Assembly (NCBI RefSeq): GCF_000775615.1
Contig: NZ_AVPG01000001.1
Span: 310,001-374,000 of the forward strand
Length of the DNA stretch: 64,000 nt
Direction: 5' to 3'
From: Pontibacillus litoralis JSM 072002
Lineage (GTDB): Bacteria > Bacillota > Bacilli > Bacillales > BH030062
The notes under the pieces are model-generated. The model saw only the letters and a program-made list of their open reading frames with translations. It did not search any database and was not told the origin of the DNA. This document shows, in pieces, positions 18,016 through 26,405 of the stretch (the first letter of the stretch is position 1; every line of letters begins with the position of its first letter). The position numbers were made by a program, and so were the translations under genes.

Positions 18016-18762
18016 CTATGTTCGCAAATAATACATTAATATCCCAGATGCGATGGCAACATTTAATGATTCTGCTTGACCATAAACAGGAATGGTAACA
18101 CGCTCATTAGCCAATTGCAAATATTCCTCTTGTACACCTGCTCCTTCATTACCAACTACAAGGACTACGGGAGATACTGGCTTAATATCCAAATAGGAGG
18201 TAGCGTGGTGAACGGCTGTTGCCCATACTTGAAAGGATTGTTGTTGTAGCGCAGTTAGCCATTCATTCAAATCGCCAAAATATAACGGCACATGAAAAAT
18301 AGACCCTTGTGTTGCTCGTATCACTTTATCATTAAATGGATCAACCGTTCCTTTTCCAACAATAATTCCATCGAATCCAGCTGCATCAGCAGTGCGAATT
18401 AAGGTTCCTAAGTTTCCAGGGTCTTGAATGGCATCTAGTGCTAGTATTCTACTGCCATTGGCAAAGGATTGCTCTTTCATCGTAACAACTGCCGCTATGC
18501 CTTGTGGCTGTTCTGTATGAGAGATTTCATTAAACACTTCTTGATTCACTTGAAACCAATTATAGGATTGCCATTCATTTTGAAGTGAAACATCTTCACG
18601 AATAATGATTTCTTGAACATCCCAACTGCTTTTGATCGCTTCTTCAACTAAATGAAAGCCTTCAATTAAAAATGCTTGTTCTTTCTCTCTTCCTCTTTTT
18701 CGCTTTAATTTACGCCATTTCTTTACATATCCATTTTGTACAGATGTAATCAACTTCATCAT
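18016..18762 (-). CDS. ysgA: SPOUT-family rRNA/tRNA 2'-O-methyltransferase (TrmH type)
   Basis: A 248-residue RNA ribose methyltransferase. The N-terminal substrate domain (1-90, with AFLIEGFHLVEEAIKS) is followed by the SPOUT knot domain. All three SPOUT motifs are visible: DAIQDPGNLGTLIRTADAAG (about 112-131), VLVVGNEGAGVQEE (about 198) and PVYGQAESLNVAIASGILMY (about 222-241). The target nucleotide cannot be told from sequence. GAGG precedes the double ATG at 18762/18759. It is divergent from sspI and lies upstream of the pheS promoter, as in B. subtilis. Confidence 0.9.
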   Translation of the reverse strand: MMKLITSVQNGYVKKWRKLKRKRGREKEQAFLIEGFHLVEEAIKSSWDVQEIIIREDVSLQNEWQSYNWFQVNQEVFNEISHTEQPQGIAAVVTMKEQSFANGSRILALDAIQDPGNLGTLIRTADAAGFDGIIVGKGTVDPFNDKVIRATQGSIFHVPLYFGDLNEWLTALQQQSFQVWATAVHHATSYLDIKPVSPVVLVVGNEGAGVQEEYLQLANERVTIPVYGQAESLNVAIASGILMYYLRT

Positions 18763-18798
18763 CCTCTATCAAAATCACTTCATTTCTCCTAACCATCA

Positions 18799-18828
18799 TA
18801 CATAGTTGTAGCCGTACTGGTCAAACTA
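18799..18828 (+). promoter_or_regulatory. Possible forespore (sigma-G type) promoter of sspI
   Basis: TACATA, 17-base spacer, CAAACTA, 38 bases before the sspI ATG. This resembles the sigma-G pattern (TGMATA / CATACTA) imperfectly. sspI is a known sigma-G gene in B. subtilis, which raises its plausibility. Confidence 0.4.
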
Positions 18829-18865
18829 AAATCACATTCCATGACGAAAGTAGAGGGATATTCTA

Positions 18866-19087
18866 ATGAATTTAAATCTTCGTAACGCCATATTATCAAA
18901 TGTATCAGGAAACAATGCTAATGAATTAGAAGCGACTATTGTAGATGCGATTCAAAGCGGGGAAGAGAAGATGTTACCAGGTCTTGGTGTTTTATTTGAA
19001 CTGATTTGGAAAAATGCCGATGAAGCGGAAAAGCAAGAAATGATTCAATCGTTAGAGCAAGGTGTTCAACAAGCTACACAACAATAA
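18866..19087 (+). CDS. sspI: Small acid-soluble spore protein SspI
   Basis: A minor spore-core protein of 73 residues, near the usual 71. It starts [20 protein letters not shown] and contains the family block [33 protein letters not shown] precedes the ATG at 18866. It is expected only in the forespore. The position next to ysgA and pheS is conserved with B. subtilis. It shows that the organism forms endospores. Confidence 0.95.
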   Translation: MNLNLRNAILSNVSGNNANELEATIVDAIQSGEEKMLPGLGVLFELIWKNADEAEKQEMIQSLEQGVQQATQQ

Positions 19088-19095
19088 TATTTTTT

Positions 19096-19126
19096 AGGGA
19101 AGGAGCTAAGGCTAAGCTCCTTCCCT
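19096..19126. terminator. Hairpin between convergent sspI and chemoreceptor gene
   Basis: A 12-base perfect stem, AGGGAAGGAGCT and its complement, with a 7-base loop, 6 bases after the sspI stop. It is very stable but has no T-run on the plus strand. Confidence 0.65.
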
Positions 19127-19127
19127 A

Positions 19128-19985
19128 TTAGGAATCAATCGTGATTTGCTGTTTTGCCATCTGAGTTAATTTTTCTGTATTGAAGCTTATTTCTTCGAGA
19201 GTTGCTGTCATTTGTTGAATTGCAGCCGCTTGGGTGTCGGTTACATCATTAATATACGCAAATGATTGATTTAATTCGTCTATCATTCCTTGCATTCTTT
19301 GGGTAATATTATCTACCTTTCCTACATTATTCTTAGATGAATGAGCTAATTTCCTCACCTCATCTGCCACAACCGCAAAGCCTCTACCAGCTTCTCCAGC
19401 CCTAGCAGCCTCTATAGACGCATTTAAACCAAGCAAATTACTTTGTTCTGATATCCCTTTAACAGCAGTAGAAATGTCACCAATTTCTTTAGTGCTTTCT
19501 TTCACAGAAACGACCTGTGAAGAGACATTTTTCACACGATCAGCTAAACCTGTTACAGAAGATGAAATATCATTTATGGCTGCTGACGTTTCTTCAACAA
19601 TTGCTGAGAGATTTTCAGCTACTTCATATAATTGATTTGACTTCTCTAAGCTTGTTCCAACACCGACGCCGCCAATAATTATATTATGTTCATCTCGGAC
19701 TGGAATGGCTTTCGCTATAAGCGGAAAGCCGAATAATTCTTTAGGAACAAAATCCGTTTTTTCTTCCCCTTCTCTAATAGCATTGGTAACAATATCACCT
19801 TCAACAAGTAAATCACCTTTTTTAACATTTAGAGAAAATGTTTTCGCCGGAATATTTATAATTAGTTTCTCTGTGTCATATATACCTACCGTAATGTCAT
19901 CCAGCATTAAATTATTTAAAAGTGGAGCGACAGTTACGAATGCTTTTAACAATGGATGTAGCTCATTCTCTAAACTTGTATCCAT
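19128..19985 (-). CDS. yfmS: Soluble methyl-accepting chemotaxis-type protein (YfmS-like)
   Basis: A 285-residue chemoreceptor without any transmembrane segment, so cytosolic. The N-terminal 120 residues form a PAS/GAF-like sensor module ([20 protein letters not shown], later [21 protein letters not shown]). The rest is a short MCP signalling helix pair with the hairpin tip [20 protein letters not shown] and [15 protein letters not shown]. The ATG at 19985 has GAGGTG 9 bases upstream. Size, soluble nature and its place 21 bases behind an aldehyde dehydrogenase recall the B. subtilis YfmT-YfmS pair. The symbol is inferred from this resemblance and could be wrong. The ligand is unknown. Confidence 0.8.
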   Translation of the reverse strand: MDTSLENELHPLLKAFVTVAPLLNNLMLDDITVGIYDTEKLIINIPAKTFSLNVKKGDLLVEGDIVTNAIREGEEKTDFVPKELFGFPLIAKAIPVRDEHNIIIGGVGVGTSLEKSNQLYEVAENLSAIVEETSAAINDISSSVTGLADRVKNVSSQVVSVKESTKEIGDISTAVKGISEQSNLLGLNASIEAARAGEAGRGFAVVADEVRKLAHSSKNNVGKVDNITQRMQGMIDELNQSFAYINDVTDTQAAAIQQMTATLEEISFNTEKLTQMAKQQITIDS

Positions 19986-20006
19986 ACTTGATAGCACCTC
20001 ACTTCG

Positions 20007-21464
20007 TTAATATGGAAATGTTCGTTGCTTATAATTTACTGAGACCCATTTCATTGTAGTAAATTCCTCTAGACTCCACTGGCCATTCAATCTCCCAATC
20101 CCTGAATGCTTTTCCCCACCAAAAGCAACAATTGGTTCATCATTTATCGTAATGTCATTTACATGTATCATGCCTGTTTCTATGTTTTGAGCAAACTGAA
20201 CACCACGATCAATATTGCTCGTATGAACGGCTCCACTTAATCCAAATGTTGTATCATTGGCCATTGAAATCGCTTCCGCATCTGTGTTAAAAGGCATAAC
20301 AGTAACTACTGGCCCGAACAATTCTTCTTGAGCCACGCACATTGCAGGAGTTACATCAGTTAAAATAGTAGGGTGAACAACATTTCCTTCTATTTTGCCT
20401 TTTAATAATGGGACAGCTCCTTCCTTTATTCCTTTATTAATTAACGTTTCTAAGCCCTTAGCTTGCTTTTCATTAATGACAGGACCAATCACCGTCTCTG
20501 GATCACTTGGGTCCCCTACTTTAAGAGAACTAACCTTAGCTTTATATTTTTGTTTGAAATCCTCATATAATGAACTATGTACTAAAATACGGTTAGCGGA
20601 CATACAAATTTGTCCTTGGTGTGTAAATCGACTAAATGTGGCAGCTTCTACTGCATAATCAAGATCTGCATCATCTAAAATAATAAACGCACTGTTCCCT
20701 CCAAGTTCTAAAATAGGCTTTTTAAAATGTTGTATAGCCTTTTGACCAATATGCTTTCCAACTGCTGTTGAACCAGTGAAAGAAATAATAGTTGGGATAG
20801 AGTGTTCTATAAATGCATCTCCTATTTCCTCTATATCTGTTACAACAACGTTTAATAACCCTTTAGGTAATCCCGCTTGGTCAAAAATCTCGGCGATTAA
20901 CGTCCCACCAGTAATCGGTGAATGTTCATGTGGTTTTAGCACGACACCGTTTCCAGCCCCGATAGCAGGTGCAACTGATTTCATCGAAAGAAAGAATGGA
21001 AAATTAAAAGGACTGATCACACCTACTACACCTACTGGCTTCCGGTATAGACGATTCTCTTTACCATCAACTGGTGAAGGTAAAATTCTTCCTTCCATTC
21101 GTAGCGGATAGGTGGCTGCCTCTTTCAGTATATTTATTACTAAACCAATTTCAAATGCAGCTTTTAAGCGGGTTCCCCCAAGCTCTTTTATAATTATTTC
21201 CGTAATCTCTTCTTCATGCTCTTCAATATATGTTAGCGCTTTCTCTAAAACGGTCCTTTTTTGATATGGGTTTACTTTCATCCATTCACCTTGAGCTTGT
21301 TTAGCACTTTTGTACGCTCGGTCAACATCTTGTTCATTAGCTAACTGAAATGTCACAAACGTTTCTCCATTATACGGATTTGTATTTGGTAAAAGACGAT
21401 GGCCATTTCCCTCTACCCATTTACCTTCTATAAAACTTTTATTTAGTTTTTTATAAAACGCCAT
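20007..21464 (-). CDS. yfmT: Aldehyde dehydrogenase (YfmT / vanillin dehydrogenase-like)
   Basis: An NAD(P)+-dependent aldehyde dehydrogenase. The 485 residues show the catalytic Cys in GQICMSANRI (about 285), the general base Glu in LELGGNSAFI (about 250), the oxyanion Asn in SPFNFPFF (about 153) and the cofactor loop FTGSTAVGKHIG (about 227). The sequence type (PSPVDGKENRLYRKPVGVVG) is that of benzaldehyde/vanillin dehydrogenases. The ATG at 21464 is preferred because AAGGG and GGAG lie upstream; an ATG three codons earlier abuts that purine run. It is followed by the soluble chemoreceptor gene, as B. subtilis YfmT is by YfmS. Exact substrate is uncertain. Confidence 0.85.
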   Translation of the reverse strand: MAFYKKLNKSFIEGKWVEGNGHRLLPNTNPYNGETFVTFQLANEQDVDRAYKSAKQAQGEWMKVNPYQKRTVLEKALTYIEEHEEEITEIIIKELGGTRLKAAFEIGLVINILKEAATYPLRMEGRILPSPVDGKENRLYRKPVGVVGVISPFNFPFFLSMKSVAPAIGAGNGVVLKPHEHSPITGGTLIAEIFDQAGLPKGLLNVVVTDIEEIGDAFIEHSIPTIISFTGSTAVGKHIGQKAIQHFKKPILELGGNSAFIILDDADLDYAVEAATFSRFTHQGQICMSANRILVHSSLYEDFKQKYKAKVSSLKVGDPSDPETVIGPVINEKQAKGLETLINKGIKEGAVPLLKGKIEGNVVHPTILTDVTPAMCVAQEELFGPVVTVMPFNTDAEAISMANDTTFGLSGAVHTSNIDRGVQFAQNIETGMIHVNDITINDEPIVAFGGEKHSGIGRLNGQWSLEEFTTMKWVSVNYKQRTFPY

Positions 21465-21540
21465 ACGCTCCATCCCTTCATAAATAATTAACTTTTATAT
21501 CGGGTAATCTTTCCTCTATTTTAAGTATAATCCAAAAAAA

Positions 21541-21601
21541 ACATTAAAGTTTTCCACTTTAATGTAAAAAGTACAGCGCTTTTAGCAGCACTGTACTTTT
21601 T
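21541..21601 (-). terminator. Tandem terminators after ysdC
   Basis: Two minus-strand hairpins: AAAAAGTACAG/CTGTACTTTTT (21601-21566), then ACATTAAAGT/ACTTTAATGT with an 8-T run (21565 down to about 21533). They separate ysdC from the aldehyde dehydrogenase gene. Confidence 0.88.
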
Positions 21602-21609
21602 TGTTTGAT

Positions 21610-22695
21610 TTATTGAAACGTAATTTCTTTCACTTTAGCTTCGTCTAATCCTTTTATTACTTGCACAATTAACGCTACTGCATGTTCAAAGTCGTCTCGA
21701 TGTAGCATAGCAGCATGCGTATGAATATATCGAGTTGCGATTGTTATGGATAGTGCTGGTACACCATTAGCTGTTAAGTGAATCGCACCACTGTCCGTAC
21801 CTCCACCTGCTATGGAATCATATTGGTATGGGATTTCGTTAGCTTCAGCTGTATCCACAACATATTCACGTAATCCTCTATGAGAAACCATAGATGCGTC
21901 ATATAGAATAATTTGCGGACCTTCTCCCATCTTACTTGATGCATCTTTGTCAGATACGCCAGGTGTGTCTCCTGCAATACCAACGTCAACCGCAAAACCA
22001 ATATCAGGATTAATCGTATTGGTTGACGTTCTCGCACCTCGCAAGCCAACTTCTTCTTGTACTGTTCCTACACCGTAAACAACATTCGGATGTGATTCTT
22101 TTTCCAAACGACGAAGCACTTCAATAGCAATTGCACAGCCAATACGATTATCCCAAGCTTTTGCTAATAACATTTTTTCATTTGGCATTTGTGTGAATTC
22201 AAAATATGGCACAACGGAATCACCAGGACGAACGCCGAACTCTGCTGCTTCTTCACGAGAACTTGCACCAATATCAATGAACATATCTTTAATTTCTACT
22301 GGTTTCTTACGTTGTTCTGGTGATAGAATGTGTGGAGGCTTAGAACCAATAACACCTGTTAAATTGCCTTTACGTGTCATAATCGTAACACGTTGTGCAA
22401 GCATTACTTGGTTCCACCAACCACCAACGGTTTGAAAGTAAATAAATCCTTTATCATCAATTCGAGTAACCATAAAACCAACTTCATCTAAATGGCCGGC
22501 AACCATCACCTTTGGACCATTTTCTTTTCCAACCTTTTTCGCAATTAAGCTTCCTAAATTATCTGTATAAACCTCATCTGCGTAAGGCGTTATGTACTTG
22601 CTCATAACATCGCGTGCTTCTTTTTCATGACCTGGAATACTATTTGCATCTGTTAATTCTTTTAACATGGATAAAGTATCGTCCCATTTCGACAT
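21610..22695 (-). CDS. ysdC: M42-family glutamyl aminopeptidase / endoglucanase-like peptidase
   Basis: A dinuclear-metal aminopeptidase of family M42, expected to be a large oligomeric shell trimming peptides. The start at 22695 ([19 protein letters not shown]) has AAAGGAGG 8 bases upstream and gives 361 residues, the usual length. Metal and catalytic motifs are complete: AGHLDEVGF (His/Asp), [10 protein letters not shown] (Asp), [10 protein letters not shown] (catalytic Glu pair), [13 protein letters not shown] (Asp) and YIHTHAAML (His). The neighbourhood ysdA-ysdB-ysdC matches B. subtilis. The natural substrate is not known. Confidence 0.92.
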   Translation of the reverse strand: MSKWDDTLSMLKELTDANSIPGHEKEARDVMSKYITPYADEVYTDNLGSLIAKKVGKENGPKVMVAGHLDEVGFMVTRIDDKGFIYFQTVGGWWNQVMLAQRVTIMTRKGNLTGVIGSKPPHILSPEQRKKPVEIKDMFIDIGASSREEAAEFGVRPGDSVVPYFEFTQMPNEKMLLAKAWDNRIGCAIAIEVLRRLEKESHPNVVYGVGTVQEEVGLRGARTSTNTINPDIGFAVDVGIAGDTPGVSDKDASSKMGEGPQIILYDASMVSHRGLREYVVDTAEANEIPYQYDSIAGGGTDSGAIHLTANGVPALSITIATRYIHTHAAMLHRDDFEHAVALIVQVIKGLDEAKVKEITFQ

Positions 22696-22766
22696 TATTA
22701 CGTCCTCCTTTAGTTTCAAATCTTTTTTATTATATCGAATTTTTCTGAGTTTAACAAAAAGTATGT

Positions 22767-23258
22767 CTAATAGCCTTGATCTTGTCTTTCATGATTTACC
22801 TTGTTCTTCTCATAATAAGCTTGTACAATAGCTTGTTCTGTAAATCCTAACGCCATACCTAAATGCAAAAAGCTCGCAAATAAAAGATCATAATTTGTTT
22901 GCGAAGGAGCTTGGTGAAACGTATGTACGGCATGAAAAACGGCATGAAAATGCTCTGTTGCATCCTTTGTACAGTCACCTGATTGTTCAAGTCCTGCAAA
23001 TCGAAAGTCTTTCTCTAAACCGAGGGATAATATAAAGTGCAAACCGTCTACATATTCTTCTAGAATAACTGCACGAGGTTTCGCAGCTTTTGTACTCCAA
23101 AATTTGAAGCAACGTGTTTCATTTGCTAATTCACCTAATTCAACGAATAATGCAAGCACCTTATTGCTAAATAAATCTTGCTTCTCTAATCCATGCTCCA
23201 ATTCAATGCGATCATCTAACTTCTTTTGCATAGTAAATAATTCATTCCAATGCTTCAC
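22767..23258 (-). CDS. All-alpha dimeric dUTP diphosphatase (MazG-like superfamily)
   Basis: A 163-residue all-helical dUTPase, which hydrolyses dUTP to dUMP and so limits uracil in DNA. The metal-binding pattern is visible: [20 protein letters not shown] (about 36-55) with its E-x2-E, then [19 protein letters not shown] (about 66-84) with the second E-x2-D. The GTG start at 23258 has AGAGGAA upstream. This enzyme class is typical of Bacillaceae outside the subtilis group. It lies 71 bases upstream of ysdC on the same strand. Confidence 0.85.
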   Translation of the reverse strand: MKHWNELFTMQKKLDDRIELEHGLEKQDLFSNKVLALFVELGELANETRCFKFWSTKAAKPRAVILEEYVDGLHFILSLGLEKDFRFAGLEQSGDCTKDATEHFHAVFHAVHTFHQAPSQTNYDLLFASFLHLGMALGFTEQAIVQAYYEKNKVNHERQDQGY

Positions 23259-23357
23259 TTTGACGTTCCTCTTTTCTAGGGTAAAATAAAATCATATGGT
23301 CCTTTTATTATTATAGACAAGCTTTGAATGCTGTCACAAATATTTTTTCGAAAAAAA

Positions 23358-23383
23358 TGAAACCAAATCATTCTTTCATCGTA
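23358..23383 (+). promoter_or_regulatory. Sigma-W promoter of ysdB
   Basis: TGAAAC (23358-23363), exactly 16 bases, then CGTA (23380-23383), the sigma-W consensus and spacing. ysdB is a known member of the sigma-W regulon in B. subtilis, so the call agrees with the gene. Confidence 0.85.
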
Positions 23384-23425
23384 TTACATTAATAGATAGA
23401 CTACCTTCTTAAGGAGGGAACCATA

Positions 23426-23809
23426 ATGATTGTGTTTGTTTTACGACTCCTTATTTTTATTGCAATTATTGCAATCATTTATACAGGGTACAAATATATA
23501 GTCAATCCGAAAAGAAAGCTCGAACTGGCTCAAGAAAAGAAACATTTCTATTTCCATGACGATCCTGACAATGTTAAAAAAAATTTTCTCCTCACCTATA
23601 AAGGAATACTATTTGAAGGGGAAAAGTATTTAGGGACGACGGAAAACTCATTCGATGTCGTTTCTATATCTGTATGGGTTAAACAGCCAGAACGTTTAAA
23701 GGGAATAGACCGACAAGATTTATATTTCATAGAAAAAGAAATACTTATTCGTTACCCACATGCAACAATTGAATGGAAAAACCCTATTAACCAATTATTG
23801 CTGCAATAA
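23426..23809 (+). CDS. ysdB: Sigma-W pathway protein YsdB
   Basis: A 127-residue protein with one N-terminal membrane helix (FVLRLLIFIAIIAIIYTGYKY, about 4-24) and a cytosolic alpha/beta domain (KKHFYFHDDPDNVKKNFLLTYKG and AENSF-like repeats of aromatic residues). In B. subtilis its product influences activation of the envelope-stress factor sigma-W, probably around cleavage of the anti-sigma factor RsiW. AAGGAGGG precedes the ATG. It is divergent from the dUTPase gene, and its own promoter is sigma-W type. Confidence 0.88.
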   Translation: MIVFVLRLLIFIAIIAIIYTGYKYIVNPKRKLELAQEKKHFYFHDDPDNVKKNFLLTYKGILFEGEKYLGTTENSFDVVSISVWVKQPERLKGIDRQDLYFIEKEILIRYPHATIEWKNPINQLLLQ

Positions 23810-23813
23810 TAGA

Positions 23814-23852
23814 AAAAGCGCACATTTGTTTCGGGCAAACGTGCGCGCTTTT
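23814..23852. terminator. Bidirectional terminator after ysdB
   Basis: AAAAGCGCAC and GTGCGCGCTTTT arms with extra pairing inside (ATTTG/CAAAC), between convergent genes. Confidence 0.8.
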
Positions 23853-23860
23853 GTATAGGG

Positions 23861-24445
23861 TTATTTAGCTCCTTCTGCTTGAAAGAAATCATTCCACTTA
23901 ATGATGAATTCTTTCCTACGCATCAGATGAAAAATAGGGAACAATAATAATAGTAATAGGACAAGTAGAACAGGTGACAAACGCGATAACCATTGACCTG
24001 CTGACGTATATACGATAGCTAGCGGAATATTCGTGTAGAAGGAATTTCTCATATATTCTTTCAATCCTACCGACATTTCCATCACACAAACGGAAAGTAA
24101 ATGGAAATTAATGAAAGGCACTAAGCGTAATATTGCAATTTGCTTAGCAGAAAGGGACGAATGTTTACCAAATAGCTTTGTCTTGAGCGTTATAAGCTTA
24201 TTAACTGTTTGAGGCGTTTTCTTACTTACTTTATAAAACAAGAAGCTAGATAGCGTCACACCAATAAGGGAATAAATAGACCCTATAACCGCACCAAATA
24301 ATATACCACCTGATATACAAATAAAGGCGACAGGTAACAAGAACAAAGGCCTTAACAAGTGGAAGCTGATGAACAATAATGGTGCAAATAAGCCACTTGT
24401 TTCAATAATATTTATAACGAGTGCACCGATTTGTTGCATCCCCAT
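23861..24445 (-). CDS. TVP38/TMEM64 (VTT domain) family membrane protein
   Basis: A 194-residue membrane protein of the SNARE-associated/DedA-like VTT family, now thought to include lipid scramblases. Helices are visible at about 6-28, 32-70 (LLPVAFICISGGILFGAVIG, the family signature) and 155-178 (VLLVLLLLLLFPIFHL). The motif ILRLVPFINFHLLSV (about 106-120) matches the family's R-x-x-P-x-x-P region with the second proline position altered. B. subtilis has a similar protein, YtxB, near thrS; whether this is its orthologue is uncertain. It ends facing ysdB. Confidence 0.82.
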   Translation of the reverse strand: MGMQQIGALVINIIETSGLFAPLLFISFHLLRPLFLLPVAFICISGGILFGAVIGSIYSLIGVTLSSFLFYKVSKKTPQTVNKLITLKTKLFGKHSSLSAKQIAILRLVPFINFHLLSVCVMEMSVGLKEYMRNSFYTNIPLAIVYTSAGQWLSRLSPVLLVLLLLLLFPIFHLMRRKEFIIKWNDFFQAEGAK

Positions 24446-24475
24446 CCCCCTTCTCTATACACGATTAGTACATCC

Positions 24476-24745
24476 TTATGACAATAGACGAGCCGTTATG
24501 ACAAAGTATAAAAAGAAATACAGCACTACAATGATAGGGGTGCCTACAATAAATATACGATGCTTTGTTTTATGACGAAACACATACATCCCGGCCCAAT
24601 TTCCGAATGCACCTCCTAACAATGCAATTGTCCATAAATGTTTCTCGGCTATTCTCCACTTACTTAGTCGTGCTCTTCGTTTATCTATTCCCATCACGAT
24701 AAACCCTAATAGATTGATTGTAATAGCATATACATATATGAGCAT
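24476..24745 (-). CDS. ysdA: DUF1294 family membrane protein YsdA
   Basis: An 89-residue membrane protein with three predicted helices and the family signature IVMGIDKRRARLSKWRI, then LLGGAFGNWAGMYVFRHKTKH. Function is unknown. It sits downstream of rplT as in B. subtilis, but the strong terminator at 24802-24835 separates it from the ribosomal operon. Confidence 0.88.
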   Translation of the reverse strand: MLIYVYAITINLLGFIVMGIDKRRARLSKWRIAEKHLWTIALLGGAFGNWAGMYVFRHKTKHRIFIVGTPIIVVLYFFLYFVITARLLS

Positions 24746-24801
24746 GAGTTCCTTGCCTCCCGTTCCCTAATTGTACTTCTATTATGCAAGTATGTAGACG
24801 T

Positions 24802-24835
24802 AAAAAAAAGCCATTCCTCACGAAAAGGAATGGCT
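24802..24835 (-). terminator. Terminator of infC-rpmI-rplT
   Basis: Minus strand AGCCATTCC, 9-base loop, GGAATGGCT, then an 8-T run, 14 bases after the rplT stop. Confidence 0.92.
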
Positions 24836-24849
24836 CTTTATACTATCAA

Positions 24850-25206
24850 TTATTTAAGCGCTGCTTTTGCTTGTTCTACAAGGCTTGCAAATGCTTTTTC
24901 ATCAGAAATAGCTAGGTCAGCTAACATTTTGCGGTTAACTTCGATTCCAGCTAGTTTAAGACCATGCATTAGACGGCTGTAAGAAATGTCGTTCATACGT
25001 GCCGCAGCGTTAATACGTGCGATCCATAATTTACGGAAGTCACGCTTTTTCTGACGACGGTCACGATAAGCGTATTGACCTGATTTCATTACTTGTTGTT
25101 TTGCTTGTTTGAATAATGCATGTTTTGAACCATAATAACCTTTAGCGAGCTTTAACACTCGGTTACGACGTTGGCGTGTAACTGTTCCACCTTTAACACG
25201 TGCCAT
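24850..25206 (-). CDS. rplT: 50S ribosomal protein L20
   Basis: L20 is an early 50S assembly protein that binds 23S rRNA. The 118 residues are nearly the whole family consensus ([20 protein letters not shown], then [20 protein letters not shown]). In Bacillus it also represses its own operon by binding the infC leader. It ends the infC-rpmI-rplT operon. AGGAGGG precedes the ATG. Confidence 0.98.
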   Translation of the reverse strand: MARVKGGTVTRQRRNRVLKLAKGYYGSKHALFKQAKQQVMKSGQYAYRDRRQKKRDFRKLWIARINAAARMNDISYSRLMHGLKLAGIEVNRKMLADLAISDEKAFASLVEQAKAALK

Positions 25207-25258
25207 AGTAGTTCCCTCCTAAAAAAATATCTAGTTTTCTTATAATCCGTTCGATTTA

Positions 25259-25453
25259 TTATCTTGGTAGCATATCTTTGATACGCTTGTAGTCACCGGC
25301 AGATACTGTAGTCGTCTTACGCAGCTTACGCTTTTGCTTTTGAGACTTGTTAGCAAATAAGTGGCTTGTGTAAGCATGAGAGCGTTTCAACTTACCGCTA
25401 CCTGTTCTTGAAAAACGTTTTTGAGAACCTTTATGAGTTTTCATCTTTGGCAT
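25259..25453 (-). CDS. rpmI: 50S ribosomal protein L35
   Basis: A 64-residue, very basic ribosomal protein with the family start [20 protein letters not shown] and middle [20 protein letters not shown]. It is co-transcribed with infC (42 bases upstream) and rplT (52 bases downstream). AAGGAGG precedes the ATG. Confidence 0.98.
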   Translation of the reverse strand: MPKMKTHKGSQKRFSRTGSGKLKRSHAYTSHLFANKSQKQKRKLRKTTTVSAGDYKRIKDMLPR

Positions 25454-25495
25454 GAGTAGTTCCTCCTTTAAGCTTTGTTTCGCCTCACTCCATGA

Positions 25496-26011
25496 TTATT
25501 TTTCGTTTACTGGAGCAAGCATCATAAACATATTGCGACCTTCCATCTTAGGCTTTGTTTCCACTGTGGAAAGATCTTTACACTCTTCAGCCATACGCTC
25601 TAGAACTTCTTGTCCTAGTTCTTTGTGTGTGATTGCACGTCCGCGGAAACGAACAGCTGCTTTCACTTTATCGCCTTTAGAAAGAAATTTGCGTGCGTTA
25701 CGAAGTTTCGTATTAAAGTCATGTTCTTCAATACCAGGACTTAAACGTACCTCTTTCACGTTAACAATCTTTTGATTTTTACGCTGCTCTTTTTCTTTTT
25801 TCTGTTGCTCAAAACGATACTTTCCATAATCCATAATGCGGCATACAGGCGGTTTCGCATTTGGAGCAACCATTACAAGATCAAGGTTCGCGTTTGCAGC
25901 GATATCTAACGCTTCATTCTTTGATTTAACACCAAGTTGTTCACCGTTAGCATCAATCAGGCGTACTTCACGAGCACGAATCTTTTCATTGACAATCATA
26001 TCTTTGCTAAT
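25496..26011 (-). CDS. infC: Translation initiation factor IF-3 (AUU start)
   Basis: IF-3 keeps ribosomal subunits apart and checks the start codon. I place the start at a non-standard ATT at 26011, because GGAGG (26025-26021) is 9 bases upstream and the coded protein then begins (M)[18 protein letters not shown], matching B. subtilis IF-3. The first ATG is 12 bases further in, too far from the ribosome site and inside the conserved start. The result is 171 residues; B. subtilis has 173. Conserved blocks [22 protein letters not shown] and [10 protein letters not shown] are present. Use of ATT allows IF-3 to limit its own translation. Confidence 0.95.
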   Translation of the reverse strand: MSKDMIVNEKIRAREVRLIDANGEQLGVKSKNEALDIAANANLDLVMVAPNAKPPVCRIMDYGKYRFEQQKKEKEQRKNQKIVNVKEVRLSPGIEEHDFNTKLRNARKFLSKGDKVKAAVRFRGRAITHKELGQEVLERMAEECKDLSTVETKPKMEGRNMFMMLAPVNEK

Positions 26012-26025
26012 AACTAGCCACCTCC

Positions 26026-26233
26026 AAGGTATAGTTAAAAAATAATTGTGTCTGTTTCGACAAGCGTTCGTATTCATGATGGATATAAACATAAAAAAGT
26101 GTCGGTACACATACTGCACCCACACGTTCCCGTTCGTATTAACTGGAAAACCCGTCAACTATTCTAACATTAGAACGTCAATCAGGTGAGAAGCGGGTGC
26201 CTCTACTTGCCTCAGACCAATATTCAATTCACT
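26026..26233 (-). promoter_or_regulatory. Ribosomal protein L20-type leader of infC-rpmI-rplT
   Basis: A roughly 200-base untranslated leader runs from the promoter at 26240 to the infC ribosome site. It has a G-rich/C-rich element (GAGGCACCCGCTTCTCACC) and ends in a terminator-like hairpin, GTGTGGGTGCA paired with TGTACCGACAC and followed by six T (26116-26089). Bacillus infC operons are known to be repressed by L20 through leader termination, and this layout fits. Confidence 0.75.
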
Positions 26234-26239
26234 TCTACC

Positions 26240-26268
26240 ATAATATCATGTGTAGGCATCACTGTCAA
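26240..26268 (-). promoter_or_regulatory. Sigma-A promoter of infC-rpmI-rplT
   Basis: Minus strand TTGACA (26268-26263), 17-base spacer, TATTAT (26245-26240). Perfect -35 and ideal spacing. Confidence 0.9.
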
Positions 26269-26354
26269 CAATGATGTTCAATGAATAAATTCGTATGCTA
26301 CATATGACCCTTATTAGAATACATGAAATAACTAATCGTTGCAACCTTCATTTT

Positions 26355-26400
26355 AGGCAAGTAGCGCCATATCCTTAATAGAATATGGTGCTACTTGCCT
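26355..26400 (-). terminator. Long hairpin after thrS
   Basis: Arms AGGCAAGTAGC and GCTACTTGCCT extended inward by CCATAT/ATATGG, starting just past the thrS stop. No T-run follows on the minus strand, so it may protect the 3' end or stop weakly. A 12-base part recurs in the infC leader. Confidence 0.6.
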
Positions 26401-26405
26401 CATAC

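Noticed and set aside
24001-24445. Treating the VTT-family gene as B. subtilis ytxB
   Set aside because: Family agrees, but it lies beside ysdA/ysdB rather than beside dnaI/ytxC, and orthology cannot be shown without a search.
25452-25775. A 107-codon open frame on the plus strand across rpmI and infC
   Set aside because: It lies antisense to strongly conserved genes, lacks a convincing family or separate ribosome site, and is a frame shadow.
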